A stretch of DNA of 64,000 nt, from positions 84,289-148,288 of the forward strand of contig JBELHO010000003.1 of NCBI GenBank assembly GCA_042091375.1. The letters run 5' to 3'. The notes beneath the pieces were generated by a model. That model worked only from the letters and a program-made list of their open reading frames with translations. It did no database searches and was not told the DNA's origin. Positions 1 to 9,158 of the stretch are shown in pieces. Both the position numbers and the translations under genes were made by a program. This DNA comes from JBELHO01 sp042091375. GTDB taxonomy: Bacteria; Pseudomonadota; Gammaproteobacteria; Enterobacterales; Alteromonadaceae. Numbering within the stretch: position 1 is the stretch's first letter; every line of letters starts with the position of its first letter.

Positions 1-362
1 GTTTCGGTGGTGAAAACCATATCACAATGCAGCAATAAGGTGGTGCCAATACCAACGGCGGGGCCGGCTACAGCAGCGATTAACGGCTTCTGAAATTCAG
101 CGAGAATTTTTATAAAATCAAAAGCGGCTAAGTTTTCACTTTGACTGCTAGCGATAAAGTCTTGTAGATCATTGCCTGCACAGAAGCATTGATTATCACC
201 TTGGATAACAACACAATGTACAGTGTTGTCGTCATTGGCTTGCAAAAATAGTGTTGATAACTGTTGGTACATACTTGTATTCAACGCATTTTTTTTATCA
301 ATTCGGTTTAATGTAATGATTAAAACATTATTTTGTTGTTCAGTGAGAATTAAGTTATCCAT
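1..362 (-). CDS. Enoyl-CoA hydratase/isomerase family protein (partial, C-terminus off window)
   Basis: The first 120 residues of a crotonase-fold enzyme are readable on the minus strand, starting at ATG 362-360; the rest lies beyond the left edge. Visible signatures are the N-terminal ITLNR strand followed by KKNALNT, the oxyanion-hole segment FCAGNDL and the AGPAVGIGTTLLLHCD segment of the second oxyanion-hole region. The family hydrates or isomerises acyl-CoA thioesters in the cytoplasm, typically in beta-oxidation or amino-acid degradation. Substrate cannot be decided from this part. It is divergent from the copper chaperone gene at 430, leaving 67 bases for both promoters. Confidence 0.85.
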   Translation of the reverse strand, partial: MDNLILTEQQNNVLIITLNRIDKKNALNTSMYQQLSTLFLQANDDNTVHCVVIQGDNQCFCAGNDLQDFIASSQSENLAAFDFIKILAEFQKPLIAAVAGPAVGIGTTLLLHCDMVFTTE

Positions 363-429
363 TTTCAACCAGCTTAGTTACAATGTTAGTACAACCATAA
401 ACTGGATAAAAAAGGATGTATAGCATCTT

Positions 430-921
430 ATGAGTAAATTAACGGAATATTTAACTTCACTGCTGTTCATTGCATGTTTTGCAACCGCAGCTTTGTTTAG
501 TCATCAGGTGTTTGCTGATCAGATCACTGTTGAAGAGGGCTTTGTCAGGGCAACTATTCCCGGTACTTCGATTTCATCAGCTTACATGACCATTACTAAC
601 AACACAGATCAAACCATTAGTTTATTGGGCGCAAGTAGTGATGCCAGTCAACGCATAGAAATCCATCAACACACCATGGCAGATGGCATGATGCAAATGC
701 GCCAAGTAGAATCCATTTCTGCACCAGCGGCAGGCGCGTTAATTTTACAGCCATCGGGCTATCATTTAATGATTTTTGATTTACCTGAGCCATTAAAGGA
801 TGGCCAGACTATGAGCTTAACATTGCATTTTAGTGGTCAACGCGATGTTGAAATTAATCTGCCGATCCGCAGTATCAAGCGTAAAAAAGTCATGGATCAT
901 CATAAAATGCATCATCATTAG
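430..921 (+). CDS. Periplasmic copper chaperone PCu(A)C family
   Basis: 163 residues with a signal peptide ending near HQVFA-29. The copper motif of the family, H(M)X10MX21HXM, is met exactly by His79, Met90, His112 and Met114, and His81, Met83, Met87 and Met88 add further possible ligands. Family members bind Cu(I) in the periplasm and pass it to cytochrome oxidase (CuA or CuB) or to Sco-type proteins. The last residues form a second His/Met cluster (KKVMDHHKMHHH), probably an extra copper-binding tail. It is followed at 10 bases by a DUF2333 gene and then a beta-barrel gene, probably one operon. The best ribosome-binding-like sequence (AAGGAT) lies rather far upstream of ATG 430, so the start is less sure than the family. 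Confidence 0.9.
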   Translation: MSKLTEYLTSLLFIACFATAALFSHQVFADQITVEEGFVRATIPGTSISSAYMTITNNTDQTISLLGASSDASQRIEIHQHTMADGMMQMRQVESISAPAAGALILQPSGYHLMIFDLPEPLKDGQTMSLTLHFSGQRDVEINLPIRSIKRKKVMDHHKMHHH

Positions 922-930
922 GAGTTGATT

Positions 931-1923
931 ATGAATACTCACTTTTCTGTAAAAACTATAAGCTCTATTTTTTTAGGGGTTTTGATCCTATTTTACCTTC
1001 TCGGTGTTTACTGGAGTTTTGAGCCTAGCGAATTGGATCTTAAAGAGGAAGTGACTAAGGCAGCTAAGCAGAATAATGTGTCGCCAGTGATAGGTTTTAC
1101 TACTACCACGGCATTGATCCGCGTTTCCGAGTCATTATTACAAAAACCTGGAGGCTACCTTTCCAATGATGCCTTACCGCCAAGTGTATTTCTAGATAAT
1201 ATTCCAGCATGGGAATACGGCGTGTTAGAAATGGTCCGTGATATGGCATTAATTATGCGCAGAGATTTCAGTCGTTCCCAGTCACAGTCTATAGAAAACC
1301 AGTATTTGAAAGAAGCGCAACCAAAATTCAACTTTGATCATACCAGTTGGGCAATGCCAAGTTCGGAAGGTGAATATCAACATGCAATAGATCAACTTTA
1401 CCTCTATCGCGATTCACTCACTCGTGTCAATAATCAGTCTGCGCAATTTTATGCTAGAGCCGATAATTTAAGAGCCTGGCTGCAAGAAGCGACCAAAAGG
1501 TTAGGTAGCTACTCACAACGACTCAGTGCCAGTGTTGGTCGCGAGCAATTAAATGTTGAACTTGCCGGTGACAGCGCAGCTCAACAATCAACCCATTCTT
1601 CTGCTCTGTTATCACTGAAAACCAGCTGGTGGCAATTAGACGATGAATTTTACGAATCAAGAGGGGCGTGTTGGGCGTTGTTACACTTTTTACGTGCCAT
1701 TGAGATTGATTTTAATGACGTATTAGAGAAAAAAAATGCAGAGGTGAGTGTCAAGCAAATTATTCGTGAATTAGAAGCCAGTCAGCAATCCATTTGGAGC
1801 CCGATCATTTTAAATGGCGATGGCTTTGGTTTGTTAGCCAATCATTCTTTAGTCATGGCTAACTATATTTCGCGGGCTAATGCGGCATTAATAGACTTAA
1901 ACGATCTTCTCAGTCAAGGATAA
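931..1923 (+). CDS. DUF2333 family inner-membrane protein
   Basis: 330 residues with one N-terminal membrane helix (about residues 9-28, up to GVYWSFEP) and a soluble periplasmic remainder. I recognise the DUF2333 pattern: KPGGYLSND, then PPSVFLDNIPAWEYGVLEM, then a Trp-rich helical C-terminal half. The function of this family is unknown. A TTG at 925 is in frame, but ATG 931 has an AGGAG ribosome site 6 bases upstream and was chosen. It sits between the copper chaperone and the barrel gene with only 9 and 3 bases of spacing, so co-expression is likely. Confidence 0.8.
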   Translation: MNTHFSVKTISSIFLGVLILFYLLGVYWSFEPSELDLKEEVTKAAKQNNVSPVIGFTTTTALIRVSESLLQKPGGYLSNDALPPSVFLDNIPAWEYGVLEMVRDMALIMRRDFSRSQSQSIENQYLKEAQPKFNFDHTSWAMPSSEGEYQHAIDQLYLYRDSLTRVNNQSAQFYARADNLRAWLQEATKRLGSYSQRLSASVGREQLNVELAGDSAAQQSTHSSALLSLKTSWWQLDDEFYESRGACWALLHFLRAIEIDFNDVLEKKNAEVSVKQIIRELEASQQSIWSPIILNGDGFGLLANHSLVMANYISRANAALIDLNDLLSQG

Positions 1924-1926
1924 TAA

Positions 1927-2670
1927 ATGAAAAAATTAATACTAGCAGGCTCCTTTGCTAGCCTACTAGCCTGCAATGCTCAGGCCGATGTTATTGGTTT
2001 GTATTTGGGAGGATATATTTGGGATAATCGTGCAAGTGGATTAGTTGGTGAAAAAAATGACTTAATTGACTTTAACTTAGATGATCAACAGCAAGGTAGT
2101 TATTACATTGCCTTTGAGCATCCGCTGCCTTTGCTGCCAAATGTTATGTTGACCAGTACTGAGTTAAATACGCGTGGTAATACCCAATTAATCGACGAAT
2201 TTTCATTTGCTGATCAGGATTTTAGCGCTGGTACCTTGATTAACACTGCATTTGATGTGAGTTATCTCGACTACACCCTATACTATGAATTATTTGATAA
2301 TGGTTTGTTTTCTTTTGACTTTGGCCTTACAGCCCGAGACTTTGATGGCGATGTTAGTGCGTCGAGTGAGATTTCTGATGCACAATTAACCGGTAGTGAA
2401 TTTATTCCATTACTTTATGCTTCGGCGACCTTAGGCTTGCCGTTTACCGGTTGGAATGTCTATGGCCAAGGAAACTTCTTATCTTTTGGCGACCAAACCA
2501 TACACGACTATCAAATTGGGATCAGCTATGAATTGGTGGATAATACAATCGTCGATTTAAATGTCACTATGGGCTACAGAGTAGTAAATTTAACCTTGGA
2601 AGATCTAGACAGTTTATCTACTGACATAGACTTTAATGGTTTGTACCTCGGTGCTGTAGTACATTTTTAA
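1927..2670 (+). CDS. TIGR04219-type outer membrane beta-barrel protein
   Basis: 247 residues with a signal peptide (MKKLILAGSFASLLACNAQA, cleaved before DVIGLYLGGY) and alternating polar/apolar strands rich in Tyr, Phe and Gly. The last strand ends GLYLGAVVHF with a C-terminal Phe, the usual recognition signal for the BAM barrel-insertion machinery. The opening ADVIGLYLGGYIW is typical of the TIGR04219 outer-membrane family. Function is unknown; a small porin-like or structural barrel is plausible. It begins 3 bases after the DUF2333 gene and is followed by an intrinsic terminator, so it is the last gene of its operon. Confidence 0.8.
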   Translation: MKKLILAGSFASLLACNAQADVIGLYLGGYIWDNRASGLVGEKNDLIDFNLDDQQQGSYYIAFEHPLPLLPNVMLTSTELNTRGNTQLIDEFSFADQDFSAGTLINTAFDVSYLDYTLYYELFDNGLFSFDFGLTARDFDGDVSASSEISDAQLTGSEFIPLLYASATLGLPFTGWNVYGQGNFLSFGDQTIHDYQIGISYELVDNTIVDLNVTMGYRVVNLTLEDLDSLSTDIDFNGLYLGAVVHF

Positions 2671-2714
2671 CTGACTGTTGACAAAGCATTTAGCCCAACG
2701 TTAATTATTGACAG

Positions 2715-2750
2715 AAAAAAAGCTGAACTTTATAGTTTCAGCTTTTTTTT
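2715..2750 (+). terminator. Intrinsic terminator after the copper chaperone/barrel operon
   Basis: AGCTGAA (2721-2727) pairs with TTCAGCT (2737-2743), extended by an A-run on the left and T-run on the right; eight T follow the stem. The A/T symmetry makes it potentially bidirectional, so it could also stop transcription arriving from hslO on the other strand. Confidence 0.85.
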
Positions 2751-2770
2751 GCTTATTTATACTTTGAAGA

Positions 2771-2836
2771 TCTAGTCTTTAAAGTTCTAGTTTTCAGTGG
2801 TCTAGTTTTGAATATTTAGTTATTTAGTTATTTAGT
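2771..2836. repeat. Short low-complexity repeats (TCTAGT x3, TATTTAGT x3)
   Basis: TCTAGT occurs at 2771, 2786 and 2801, followed by three exact tandem copies of TATTTAGT (2813-2836). They lie in the non-coding spacer between two gene ends. No function can be assigned; replication slippage is a sufficient explanation. Confidence 0.6.
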
Positions 2837-2864
2837 TTAATTGCTATAGCAAGTACTCATTTCA

Positions 2865-3728
2865 CTAATGTTTTAAATCCTGTAAAAAGGCATTAAGTTG
2901 CTGCTGATAAAAATCATAAGTTTTTAAACAGTAATCACAGGTCATACTTACCTTACCCTGTTCGTCTAATATTGACGATAATTCTGACGGCGCAATTTGA
3001 GCAATAGCCGACAAACATTTTTGCTCTGAACAACTGCATTGGAAATTAACCGATTGCGGTTCAAAAAGTCTTACATTTTCTTGATGATATAAACGGTACA
3101 ACAGTGTCTTTGCATCCAGTGTAAAAATTTCTGTTGGTTTAATTGTCATAGTGAGTTGACAGACATGATCGAAGTCAGCTAATTGTTTTGCTTTATCGTC
3201 ACTATCGGGAAGTAGTTGGATCAAACAACCGGCTGCTTGTTGTGACTGATCATCATAGAACAACCAAAATTTAGTTGGAATTTGTTCGGAAACGGCAAAA
3301 TAATGCGCCAAACAATCCGCTAATGTGTCTTTTTCTAAGGCAACCACCCCTTGATAAGGCTCGCCGTTTGTCGGTCGAATGGTGATCACCATATTGCCTT
3401 TGCCAATTAAGTCTCTTAAGCCAAACGCTTCAGTAGACTCAGTCATACGAGCAATACCACGCATATTTTGTTGATCGTCACCATTGACGGCTAGATAACC
3501 GATAGGGCCATCACCTTGCAGTTGCACCACTATTTCACCTTGAATTTTTAAGGTTGCAGTGAGTAAACAGGTGGCTGCTACTAATTCACCTAATAGCTGT
3601 CTAACACCCTGCGGATATCGGTGAGGGGCAATAATTTGTTGATAGCTTTGTTGCAGCTGAACCAGCTCACCTCGCACGTGTATATCGTCAAATAGATAAC
3701 GGTTTAAAATATCTTTTTGCACAGTCAC
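2865..3728 (-). CDS. hslO: Hsp33 redox-regulated chaperone
   Basis: 287 residues, normal length for Hsp33. The four zinc-binding cysteines are present near the C-terminus as CSC (Cys231, Cys233) and CDYC (Cys264, Cys267), almost the same numbering as the E. coli protein. In this cytoplasmic holdase, oxidation releases zinc, unfolds the linker and activates binding of unfolding proteins during oxidative plus heat stress. It begins 3 bases after hslR, as in E. coli, and is the second gene of a two-gene operon. Confidence 0.97.
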   Translation of the reverse strand: MTVQKDILNRYLFDDIHVRGELVQLQQSYQQIIAPHRYPQGVRQLLGELVAATCLLTATLKIQGEIVVQLQGDGPIGYLAVNGDDQQNMRGIARMTESTEAFGLRDLIGKGNMVITIRPTNGEPYQGVVALEKDTLADCLAHYFAVSEQIPTKFWLFYDDQSQQAAGCLIQLLPDSDDKAKQLADFDHVCQLTMTIKPTEIFTLDAKTLLYRLYHQENVRLFEPQSVNFQCSCSEQKCLSAIAQIAPSELSSILDEQGKVSMTCDYCLKTYDFYQQQLNAFLQDLKH

Positions 3729-3731
3729 TCA

Positions 3732-4136
3732 TTAATTCCTTTCTTTAAATTGTCGAATTTGTCGACGTTGTTTTTTATCTGGTTTACTGTCACTTGCTGG
3801 ACTTATCAATCCACCCTGTTTGCGGGCAAGGGCATTTTTTTCTCGCGTTTCGATACTCGCAGCGCTTTCAGTGTATAAAGTGTGGGCAAATGTCGCATCT
3901 CTGCGTTGCTCAGCTAACGCATTAATCACCACTTCTTTTTCTTCATAACCTTGGCGTATTTTAACGGTATCACCAATAGTTACCGATTTACCTGATTTGG
4001 TGCGTTGTCCATTATAGAACACTTTACCACCGTCGATCATTTGTTTGGCAATGGCACGAGTTTTATAAAAACGCGCTGCCCAAAGCCATTTATCAAGTCT
4101 AGTGCTCGTGGTATTTTGCTCATTTTTCATCAGCAT
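3732..4136 (-). CDS. hslR: Hsp15, ribosome-associated heat shock protein (S4 domain)
   Basis: 134 residues. The S4 RNA-binding domain begins at TRLDKWLWAARFYKTRAIAKQMIDGG and runs to about residue 75, followed by a basic C-terminal tail (KPDKKQRRQIRQFKERN). Family members bind stalled 50S subunits carrying nascent peptidyl-tRNA after heat shock. In-frame ATG codons at 4136 and 4130 are both possible starts and neither has a strong ribosome site. In E. coli yrfG lies just upstream; here the whole gsp operon lies between hslR and yrfG. I see no clear sigma-32 promoter upstream. Confidence 0.95.
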   Translation of the reverse strand: MLMKNEQNTTSTRLDKWLWAARFYKTRAIAKQMIDGGKVFYNGQRTKSGKSVTIGDTVKIRQGYEEKEVVINALAEQRRDATFAHTLYTESAASIETREKNALARKQGGLISPASDSKPDKKQRRQIRQFKERN

Positions 4137-4278
4137 TGTCTTGGTTGTCTTGTTTACAGGCGGAAAAATACCACAAGCAACAAAAAATCGCTATGCACAG
4201 ATAACAGCTTATAGTCATTATCTGAGTTTTTACAGCCCACAAAAAATGTAACTATTTGTATAAAAGTTAATTATCGCC

Positions 4279-4307
4279 TTGTTGCTTAAGTCTAGCTCAA
4301 GTATCAT
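4279..4307 (+). promoter_or_regulatory. Candidate sigma-70 promoter for the gsp operon
   Basis: TTGTTG (4279-4284) and TATCAT (4302-4307) are separated by exactly 17 bases. Initiation near 4314 would give a leader of about 60 bases before gspC, whose ribosome site AAAAGG is at 4366-4371. Seen by eye only; other -10-like hexamers occur closer to the gene. Confidence 0.4.
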
Positions 4308-4376
4308 CTAGTGAAAACTTGCCAAAAATAATATGATTTTTCGGTTTACTATGTATAACATCATTAAAAGGTCAAT

Positions 4377-5330
4377 ATGCAGTTGCCAGTAACTATAAAT
4401 GACATAAATGAGTGGCTAATTCGATTACCTCAGCAAAAAATAGCTAAAATTATCAGTGTTGTACTCGTTGTTTACATTGCTTATCTAATGGCACAATTGA
4501 CATGGTCATTGGCTTCTCCTCAGTCGCACAGCGTAAGTTTATTATCATCGAATGCCAATCCATCTGCAGCATCAACAGCATTGTCTTTAGTTGATACTAA
4601 GCGACTAGAAGCACTGCATTTATTCGGCAAATACCAAGAACAGGACAGGATTGAAACAGTAACAGTACAAGATGCGCCAGAAACCAATCTCAATTTAATT
4701 TTAACCGGTACTGTGGCAAGTAGTGTGCAAGCAATTGCTGCCGCAGTGATAGAAAATAATGGTAAACAAGAAACCTATGGCATAGGTGACAAAATAGTTG
4801 GCACTCGCGCAACATTAGACAGCGTTTCTACTGATCGGGTACTGATCAAGCAATCAGGACGTTTAGAAACCTTAATGTTAGATGGTTTTAAATACAACAA
4901 AGCCAAGCAACCAAGTGATCGCGACAATAGCCCAGCCAAAAAAGTTGAGCGAAGAAATACTGATGTGCGCAAAGCCAACGTATTAGATCAACGCAATAAT
5001 AAAGCCCTTAGTCAAGCGGCTTCAATAGTTAAACAAGATATCAATAATGACCCTAAAAGAATTATGGAATATTTGCGTATTTCACCGAAAAGAGAAGGGG
5101 GGAAAGTGATTGGTTATCGGCTGATGCCAGGCAAAGATCCGGCCTTTTTTAAAGCTTCAGGTTTAAAGCCTGGTGATGTTGCTGTGGCTATGAATGGCTT
5201 AGATCTGAGTTTGCCTAGTGAAGCAGCGCAAGCACTCAAAGCCCTAAAAGAACAACAAGAATTGTCTTTGTTAATTGACCGAAATGGTGAGATTACTGAG
5301 ATTTTGTTTGGTATTAACAATGAATTATAA
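4377..5330 (+). CDS. gspC: Type II secretion system protein GspC
   Basis: 317 residues: cytoplasmic N-terminus, one membrane helix (about 23-46), a linker, the homology region (about 85-165, LNLILTGTVASS onward) and a C-terminal PDZ domain (about 215-317, containing KASGLKPGDVAVAMNG). GspC couples the inner-membrane platform to the GspD secretin and takes part in substrate recruitment. First gene of the operon, with AAAAGG upstream of the ATG. Confidence 0.95.
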   Translation: MQLPVTINDINEWLIRLPQQKIAKIISVVLVVYIAYLMAQLTWSLASPQSHSVSLLSSNANPSAASTALSLVDTKRLEALHLFGKYQEQDRIETVTVQDAPETNLNLILTGTVASSVQAIAAAVIENNGKQETYGIGDKIVGTRATLDSVSTDRVLIKQSGRLETLMLDGFKYNKAKQPSDRDNSPAKKVERRNTDVRKANVLDQRNNKALSQAASIVKQDINNDPKRIMEYLRISPKREGGKVIGYRLMPGKDPAFFKASGLKPGDVAVAMNGLDLSLPSEAAQALKALKEQQELSLLIDRNGEITEILFGINNEL

Positions 5331-5340
5331 GGAAAAAATA

Positions 5341-7434
5341 ATGCGTAAGCCGGTTTTTGCAACTTGGTTAAAACGAGTTATGGTTAGCCTATCAACACTG
5401 ATAGTTTTCAATTCTGCTATAGTGATAGCCAACTCTGCTAACGCCACGCAATATTCACCTAATTTTAAAGGTACTGACTTAGTCGAGTTTATTAACATTG
5501 TTGGTAAAAATCTGAAAAAAACCATGATTGTTGACCCCAATGTGCGCGGCAAAGTCAATGTCAGAAGTTATGATTTATTAACAGAGCAACAATATTATCA
5601 ATTTTTTCTCAATGTATTAGAAGTCTACAGTTTTTCAGCCATCGAAATGGACAATAACATTATCAAAATTGTCCGCAATAAAAAGGCCAAATCGGCGGCT
5701 ACGCCATTGGTGGATGATGATGATCCTGGCATCGGTGATGAAATGGTCACTCGTGTGGTAGAAGTGAAAAATGTGACCGTGCGCGAGCTTTCGCCATTAT
5801 TGCGGCAAATGTCTGATCAGGCCGGTGGTGGTACTGTTGTCCATTATGATCCAGCCAATGTATTTATCATGACAGGCACAGCTGCTGTGGTGAATCGCCT
5901 AGCCAGTATTATCAAGCGGGTTGATAAAGCTGGAGATCAAGATGTACAAATAATCAAACTTAAATACGCATCGGCGGCTGAAATGGTGCGTATTATAGAA
6001 ACATTAAACAAAACTACTCAGGGCAAAGCCGGTACTCCGACGTTTTTAATTCCTAAAATTGTCGCTGAAGATCGCACCAATAGCGTCATTGTCAGTGGCG
6101 AAAAACAAGCTAGAGAGCGAATTGCTCGGTTAGTTTCACGCCTTGATAGTGAACTAGAAACTAATGGCAATACTCGTGTTTATTATCTTAAATATTCAAA
6201 AGCAGAAGACCTCGTGAAAGTATTACAAGGGGTTAGTGAATCAATAGAAGCCGAAGGTAATAGCAGTAAAACACAACGCACTAAAACCAGCAAACGCAAC
6301 GTCAGTATTGATGCTCATGAAGATACCAATACCTTAGTGATCACCGCGCAACCCGATATGCTGCGCTCACTTGAAGCCGTTATTCGTCAGTTAGATGTGC
6401 GCAGAGCACAAGTGCTAGTTGAAGCTATTATAGTTGAAGTGCTTGAAACGGATGGTGTCAGTTTAGGAGTGCAATGGTACAGTGAAGATGGTGGTTTTAC
6501 CCAATTTACCAATGGCCCTGCGACTATCGGCTCTGTTGCTGCGGGCTTTGAGGCCGCGCAATCTACGCCGGGCACACCGGGCTCAACTGTTACTACCGAA
6601 AATGGTACAACGGTGAATCCGCCTGGCAATGATATCGAGGGAGACTATTCATTGATTGCGCAAGCGTTAGGTAATGTCAGTGGAATGATGTTCGGCATTG
6701 TCGATAATGACTGGGGAGCCATAGTGCAAGCAGTCAGTTCCGATACTAACTCGAATATTTTAGCAACACCTAGTATTACTACCATGGACAACGAAGAAGC
6801 CTACTTTTTAGTCGGTTCAGAAGTCCCTATTCTAACTGGTTCAACATCCAGTAGTAGTAACAGTAACCCCTTTCAAACTGTTGACCGAAAAGAAGTTGGG
6901 ATCAAGCTAAAAGTTACACCGCAAGTCAATGAAGGCAGTGCTGTGCAATTGACTATCGAACAAGAAGTTTCTTCGGTAAGCGGTGCTACGGGTGTTGATA
7001 TAGCCATAAGCAAGCGCGAAATAAAAACCACTGTGTTAGCTGACAATGGGGCAACTATTATCTTGGGTGGTCTTATTGATGACGACGTGCAAGAAAGTGT
7101 GCAAAAAGTCCCCTTACTTGGTGACATTCCTATCTTAGGACACTTATTTAAATCAACCAGCAATACCGTGCGCAAACGCAATTTGATGGTGTTTTTAAGA
7201 CCCACTATTGTGCGTGATGGCGCTGTGATGAACGATCTCAGTGCCGCTAAATACAATTACATCCGTGCTGATGAACTTCGCAAGCAAGAAGAGGGGTTAC
7301 AGTTAATGAATGATGAAAAACTGCCACTGTTACCTAAATGGAATGATGCACTTACTTTACCGCCTTCATTTGATCAGTATCTCAATGATGATAAGAGCGA
7401 AAAAGATCAACAAGACAGCCCAATAAAAGAGTAA
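5341..7434 (+). CDS. gspD: Type II secretion system secretin GspD
   Basis: 697 residues from ATG 5341. An upstream in-frame ATG at 5275 lies inside gspC and is less likely, because ATG 5341 has AAGG 8 bases upstream and is followed directly by a signal peptide ending ANSANA-35. The N0 domain follows (NFKGTDLVEFINIVGKNL), then three N1-N3 repeats, then the secretin domain with the signature VPLLGDIPILGHLF near the C-terminus and a Ser/Gly-rich segment (STSSSSNSNPF) of the gate region. It forms the outer-membrane channel. The tail after the secretin domain is where a pilotin would bind. Confidence 0.97.
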   Translation: MRKPVFATWLKRVMVSLSTLIVFNSAIVIANSANATQYSPNFKGTDLVEFINIVGKNLKKTMIVDPNVRGKVNVRSYDLLTEQQYYQFFLNVLEVYSFSAIEMDNNIIKIVRNKKAKSAATPLVDDDDPGIGDEMVTRVVEVKNVTVRELSPLLRQMSDQAGGGTVVHYDPANVFIMTGTAAVVNRLASIIKRVDKAGDQDVQIIKLKYASAAEMVRIIETLNKTTQGKAGTPTFLIPKIVAEDRTNSVIVSGEKQARERIARLVSRLDSELETNGNTRVYYLKYSKAEDLVKVLQGVSESIEAEGNSSKTQRTKTSKRNVSIDAHEDTNTLVITAQPDMLRSLEAVIRQLDVRRAQVLVEAIIVEVLETDGVSLGVQWYSEDGGFTQFTNGPATIGSVAAGFEAAQSTPGTPGSTVTTENGTTVNPPGNDIEGDYSLIAQALGNVSGMMFGIVDNDWGAIVQAVSSDTNSNILATPSITTMDNEEAYFLVGSEVPILTGSTSSSSNSNPFQTVDRKEVGIKLKVTPQVNEGSAVQLTIEQEVSSVSGATGVDIAISKREIKTTVLADNGATIILGGLIDDDVQESVQKVPLLGDIPILGHLFKSTSNTVRKRNLMVFLRPTIVRDGAVMNDLSAAKYNYIRADELRKQEEGLQLMNDEKLPLLPKWNDALTLPPSFDQYLNDDKSEKDQQDSPIKE

Positions 7435-7439
7435 TACTG

Positions 7440-9151
7440 ATGAGTGATGAACAACAGGTGCAGTCTGTTCACAGTGAAACCGCTGTTAGAGACAATATTA
7501 CAGCTAATNNNNNNNNNNNNNNNNNNNNNNNNNNNNNNNNNNNNNNNNNNNNNNNNNNNNNNNNNNNNNNNNNNNNNNNNNNNNNNNNNNNNNNNNNNNN
7601 NNNNNNNNAGCTAATGTTGAAGCTGATAGCCAAGACTTATCGGTAAGTGTTGGTCTATCCGATGATATCGAAACTGAGCAAGTTGGCGAGTTAAGATTGC
7701 CATTTGGTTTTGCTAAACGACATAGCGTATTGCTAGATGAAAACGATCAGCAACTATACTTGCATTGTTTAGCCGATGTTGACACTCAGATTATTGTTGA
7801 AGTGAGACGTTTTACTAACCGACCCTTTAAGTTGATCACTGAGAGTACTGGATCATTTGAAAATAAATTAACTCATACCTACCAGCGTGATTCCTCGGAA
7901 GCGCAACAAATGATGGAAGACATAGGCAACGAAGTCGATTTATACTCTCTTGCTGACGAAATGACTGAAACGGAGGATTTGCTTGAGAATGAAGATGATG
8001 CGCCTATCATCAAAATGATCAATGCGATGCTCAGTGAAGCCATAAAAGAAAATGCTTCTGATATTCACATAGAGACCTTCGAAGAAAGTTTACAAATCCG
8101 TTTTCGCGTCGATGGTGTGTTGCGCGAAGTATTAAAGCCAAACCGCAAGCTCGCCTCTTTGCTGGTTTCTCGTATAAAAGTCATGGCTAAATTAGACATT
8201 GCCGAAAAACGCATTCCACAAGACGGGCGTATTTCTCTAAAAATTGGTGGACGGGCTGTTGATGTCAGGGTATCGACCATGCCTACTGGTCATGGTGAGC
8301 GGGTGGTATTGCGTCTGCTTGACAAAAATTCAGCGCGCTTAGACTTGCAAGATCTCGGTATGACAATATCTAACCGCGAAAAATTTGCAGATCTTATCGA
8401 TAAACCACACGGTATTATTTTGGTCACAGGTCCTACTGGCTCTGGTAAAAGTACCACCTTATACGCGGGTTTAGGTCAAATAGACAACAAACAACGCAAT
8501 GTACTGACTGTTGAAGATCCGATTGAATTTGCCATCGAAGGGATTGGTCAGACACAAGTCAACAATAAAGTTGATATGACTTTCGCTCGTGGGTTACGAG
8601 CAATTCTTCGTCAAGATCCCGATGTAGTGATGGTAGGTGAAATTCGCGATTTAGAAACAGCACAAATTGCCGTGCAAGCAAGTTTAACTGGCCACATGGT
8701 GTTATCGACCTTGCATACTAATACTGCCGCTGGCGCTATCACCCGAATGGAAGATATGGGGGTTGAATCTTTTCTGCTTTCGTCGAGTTTATTAGGGGTA
8801 CTGGCACAGCGCTTAGTGCGTACTCTGTGTCCTCATTGCCGCTCAAGTCATAGTGCTGATGCTGAAGAGCTGAAGATTTTAGGGCTGGCAGCAGACAGCG
8901 ATACTAAAATTTATCGCGCTGTTGGCTGTGGCGAATGCAACTACAAAGGTTACAAAGGCAGAACGGGTATTCACGAACTCTTATTGGTGGACGATACCAT
9001 CCGCGAATTGATCCACGATGGTAAGGGCGAGCAAGCAATAGAGAAATATATTCGCCAAGCTACGCCGAGTATTAGGCGAGATGGCTTTGATAAAGTATTG
9101 GCTGGGATCACCACGTTAGAAGAGGTTTTACGTGTTACACGTGAAGATTAA
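7440..9151 (+). CDS. gspE: Type II secretion ATPase GspE (interrupted by an assembly gap)
   Basis: The reading frame starts at ATG 7440 (MSDEQQVQSV), runs 23 codons to the N gap, and resumes after the gap in the frame leading to ELRLPFGFAKRH and the rest of GspE. Landmarks: Walker A GPTGSGKST (about 8430-8457), Walker B-like DPDVVMVGEIRD (about 8616-8650), His box HMVLSTLHTN, and a zinc site made of CPHC plus CGEC (about 8830-8940). It powers pseudopilus assembly from the cytoplasm by binding GspL. The 100 N are a placeholder, so the apparent frame break is not evidence of a pseudogene. If the gap is only the shared 7 bases of its flanks, the protein would be 534 residues. Confidence 0.93.
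7509..7608. other. Assembly gap of exactly 100 N
   Basis: One hundred N in the acidic N-terminal part of gspE. The left flank ends AGCTAAT and the right flank begins AGCTAAT; joining on that 7-base overlap restores one continuous gspE frame. A round 100 suggests a scaffolding placeholder of unknown true length. Confidence 0.99.
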
Positions 9152-9158
9152 TTAAATT

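Noticed and set aside
3601..4376. Sigma-32 promoter for hslR-hslO
   Set aside because: Expected from E. coli, but I found no CTTGAAA/CCCCAT pair on the minus strand upstream of hslR.
7440..7646. Frameshifted gspE pseudogene
   Set aside because: The break is caused by the 100-N placeholder; both flanks are in frame when the gap length is treated as unknown.
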